This document shows, in pieces, positions 6,001 to 6,081 of a DNA stretch of 6,081 nucleotides; positions within the stretch are counted from its first letter, which is position 1, and every line of letters begins with the position of its first letter. Location: contig CAJMSL010000116.1 in assembly GCA_905216045.1 (NCBI GenBank), positions 1 to 6,081 of the forward strand, given 5' to 3'. The translations under genes were made by a program, and so were the position numbers. The stretch is from an uncultured bacterium. Lineage in GTDB: Bacteria; Actinomycetota; Coriobacteriia; Coriobacteriales; Coriobacteriaceae. The notes beneath the pieces were generated by a model. That model ran no database searches. It had not been told where the DNA came from and was given only the letters and a program-made list of their open reading frames with translations.

Positions 6001-6081
6001 GTACTGACGCTACAATATGGCAAGGTGATTTTTAGAAACCATTTTGCGCTCGGCCTCGAAGGGATGCCTATCCCAATAGAG
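6001..6081. other. Window end: no gene seen, possible start of a next transcript
   Basis: No open frame can be assigned in these 81 nt. TACAAT (6011-6016) resembles a -10 box (5 of 6) but has no good -35, since the spacer would fall inside the terminator. GGGAT (6061-6065) and ATCCC (6070-6074) could form a 5-bp hairpin with a GCCT loop. This may be the leader or a structured RNA of the next unit, cut by the window edge. Confidence 0.2.

Overview
The window reads as a chromosomal segment of a high-GC, gut-type anaerobe. My best guess is class Coriobacteriia (Actinomycetota), probably Collinsella or a close relative. This rests on general familiarity with the proteins and on G/C-rich third codon positions, not on a marker gene, so treat the taxonomy as moderate confidence.

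Three convincing protein genes lie on the + strand. (1) 131-2956 is phosphoenolpyruvate carboxylase (ppc). All catalytic motifs and the aspartate-inhibition residues can be located, and the N-terminus is about 65-70 residues longer than in the E. coli enzyme. (2) 3837-5114 is a nickel-pincer lactate racemase (larA). With its TTG start, every known active-site residue falls at the same number as in the Lactobacillus plantarum enzyme. (3) 5164-5895 is a six-helix MIP-family channel in the position of a lactate channel (larD-like). Its second pore motif is NQA instead of NPA. ppc has its own candidate promoter (71-98). larA and the channel are 49 nt apart and end at a strong stem-loop terminator (5958-6000), so they probably form one unit.

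The ppc-larA gap (2957-3836, 880 nt) holds no protein gene I can support but is rich in structure. Just after ppc is a 127-nt near-palindrome (2980-3106) whose outer and inner arms share one axis at 3043. A G+C-rich stretch follows (about 3107-3330) that may be a dispersed repeat, then an A+T-rich stretch (about 3440-3610) with an operator-like dyad and a 21-bp-spaced direct repeat. A forward-oriented intrinsic terminator (3680-3716) follows, about 120 nt before larA, with no recognisable gene feeding it. That suggests a small RNA, attenuated control of larA, or simple insulation.

Functionally, PEP carboxylase makes oxaloacetate from PEP. The lar pair would interconvert and move D- and L-lactate. 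The genes for making and loading the nickel-pincer cofactor (larB, larC, larE) are not in the window. I found no CRISPR array, insertion sequence, tRNA or rRNA, and nothing that amounts to a clearly new system. The most unusual items are the 127-nt palindrome, the NQA channel motif and the orphan terminator before larA.
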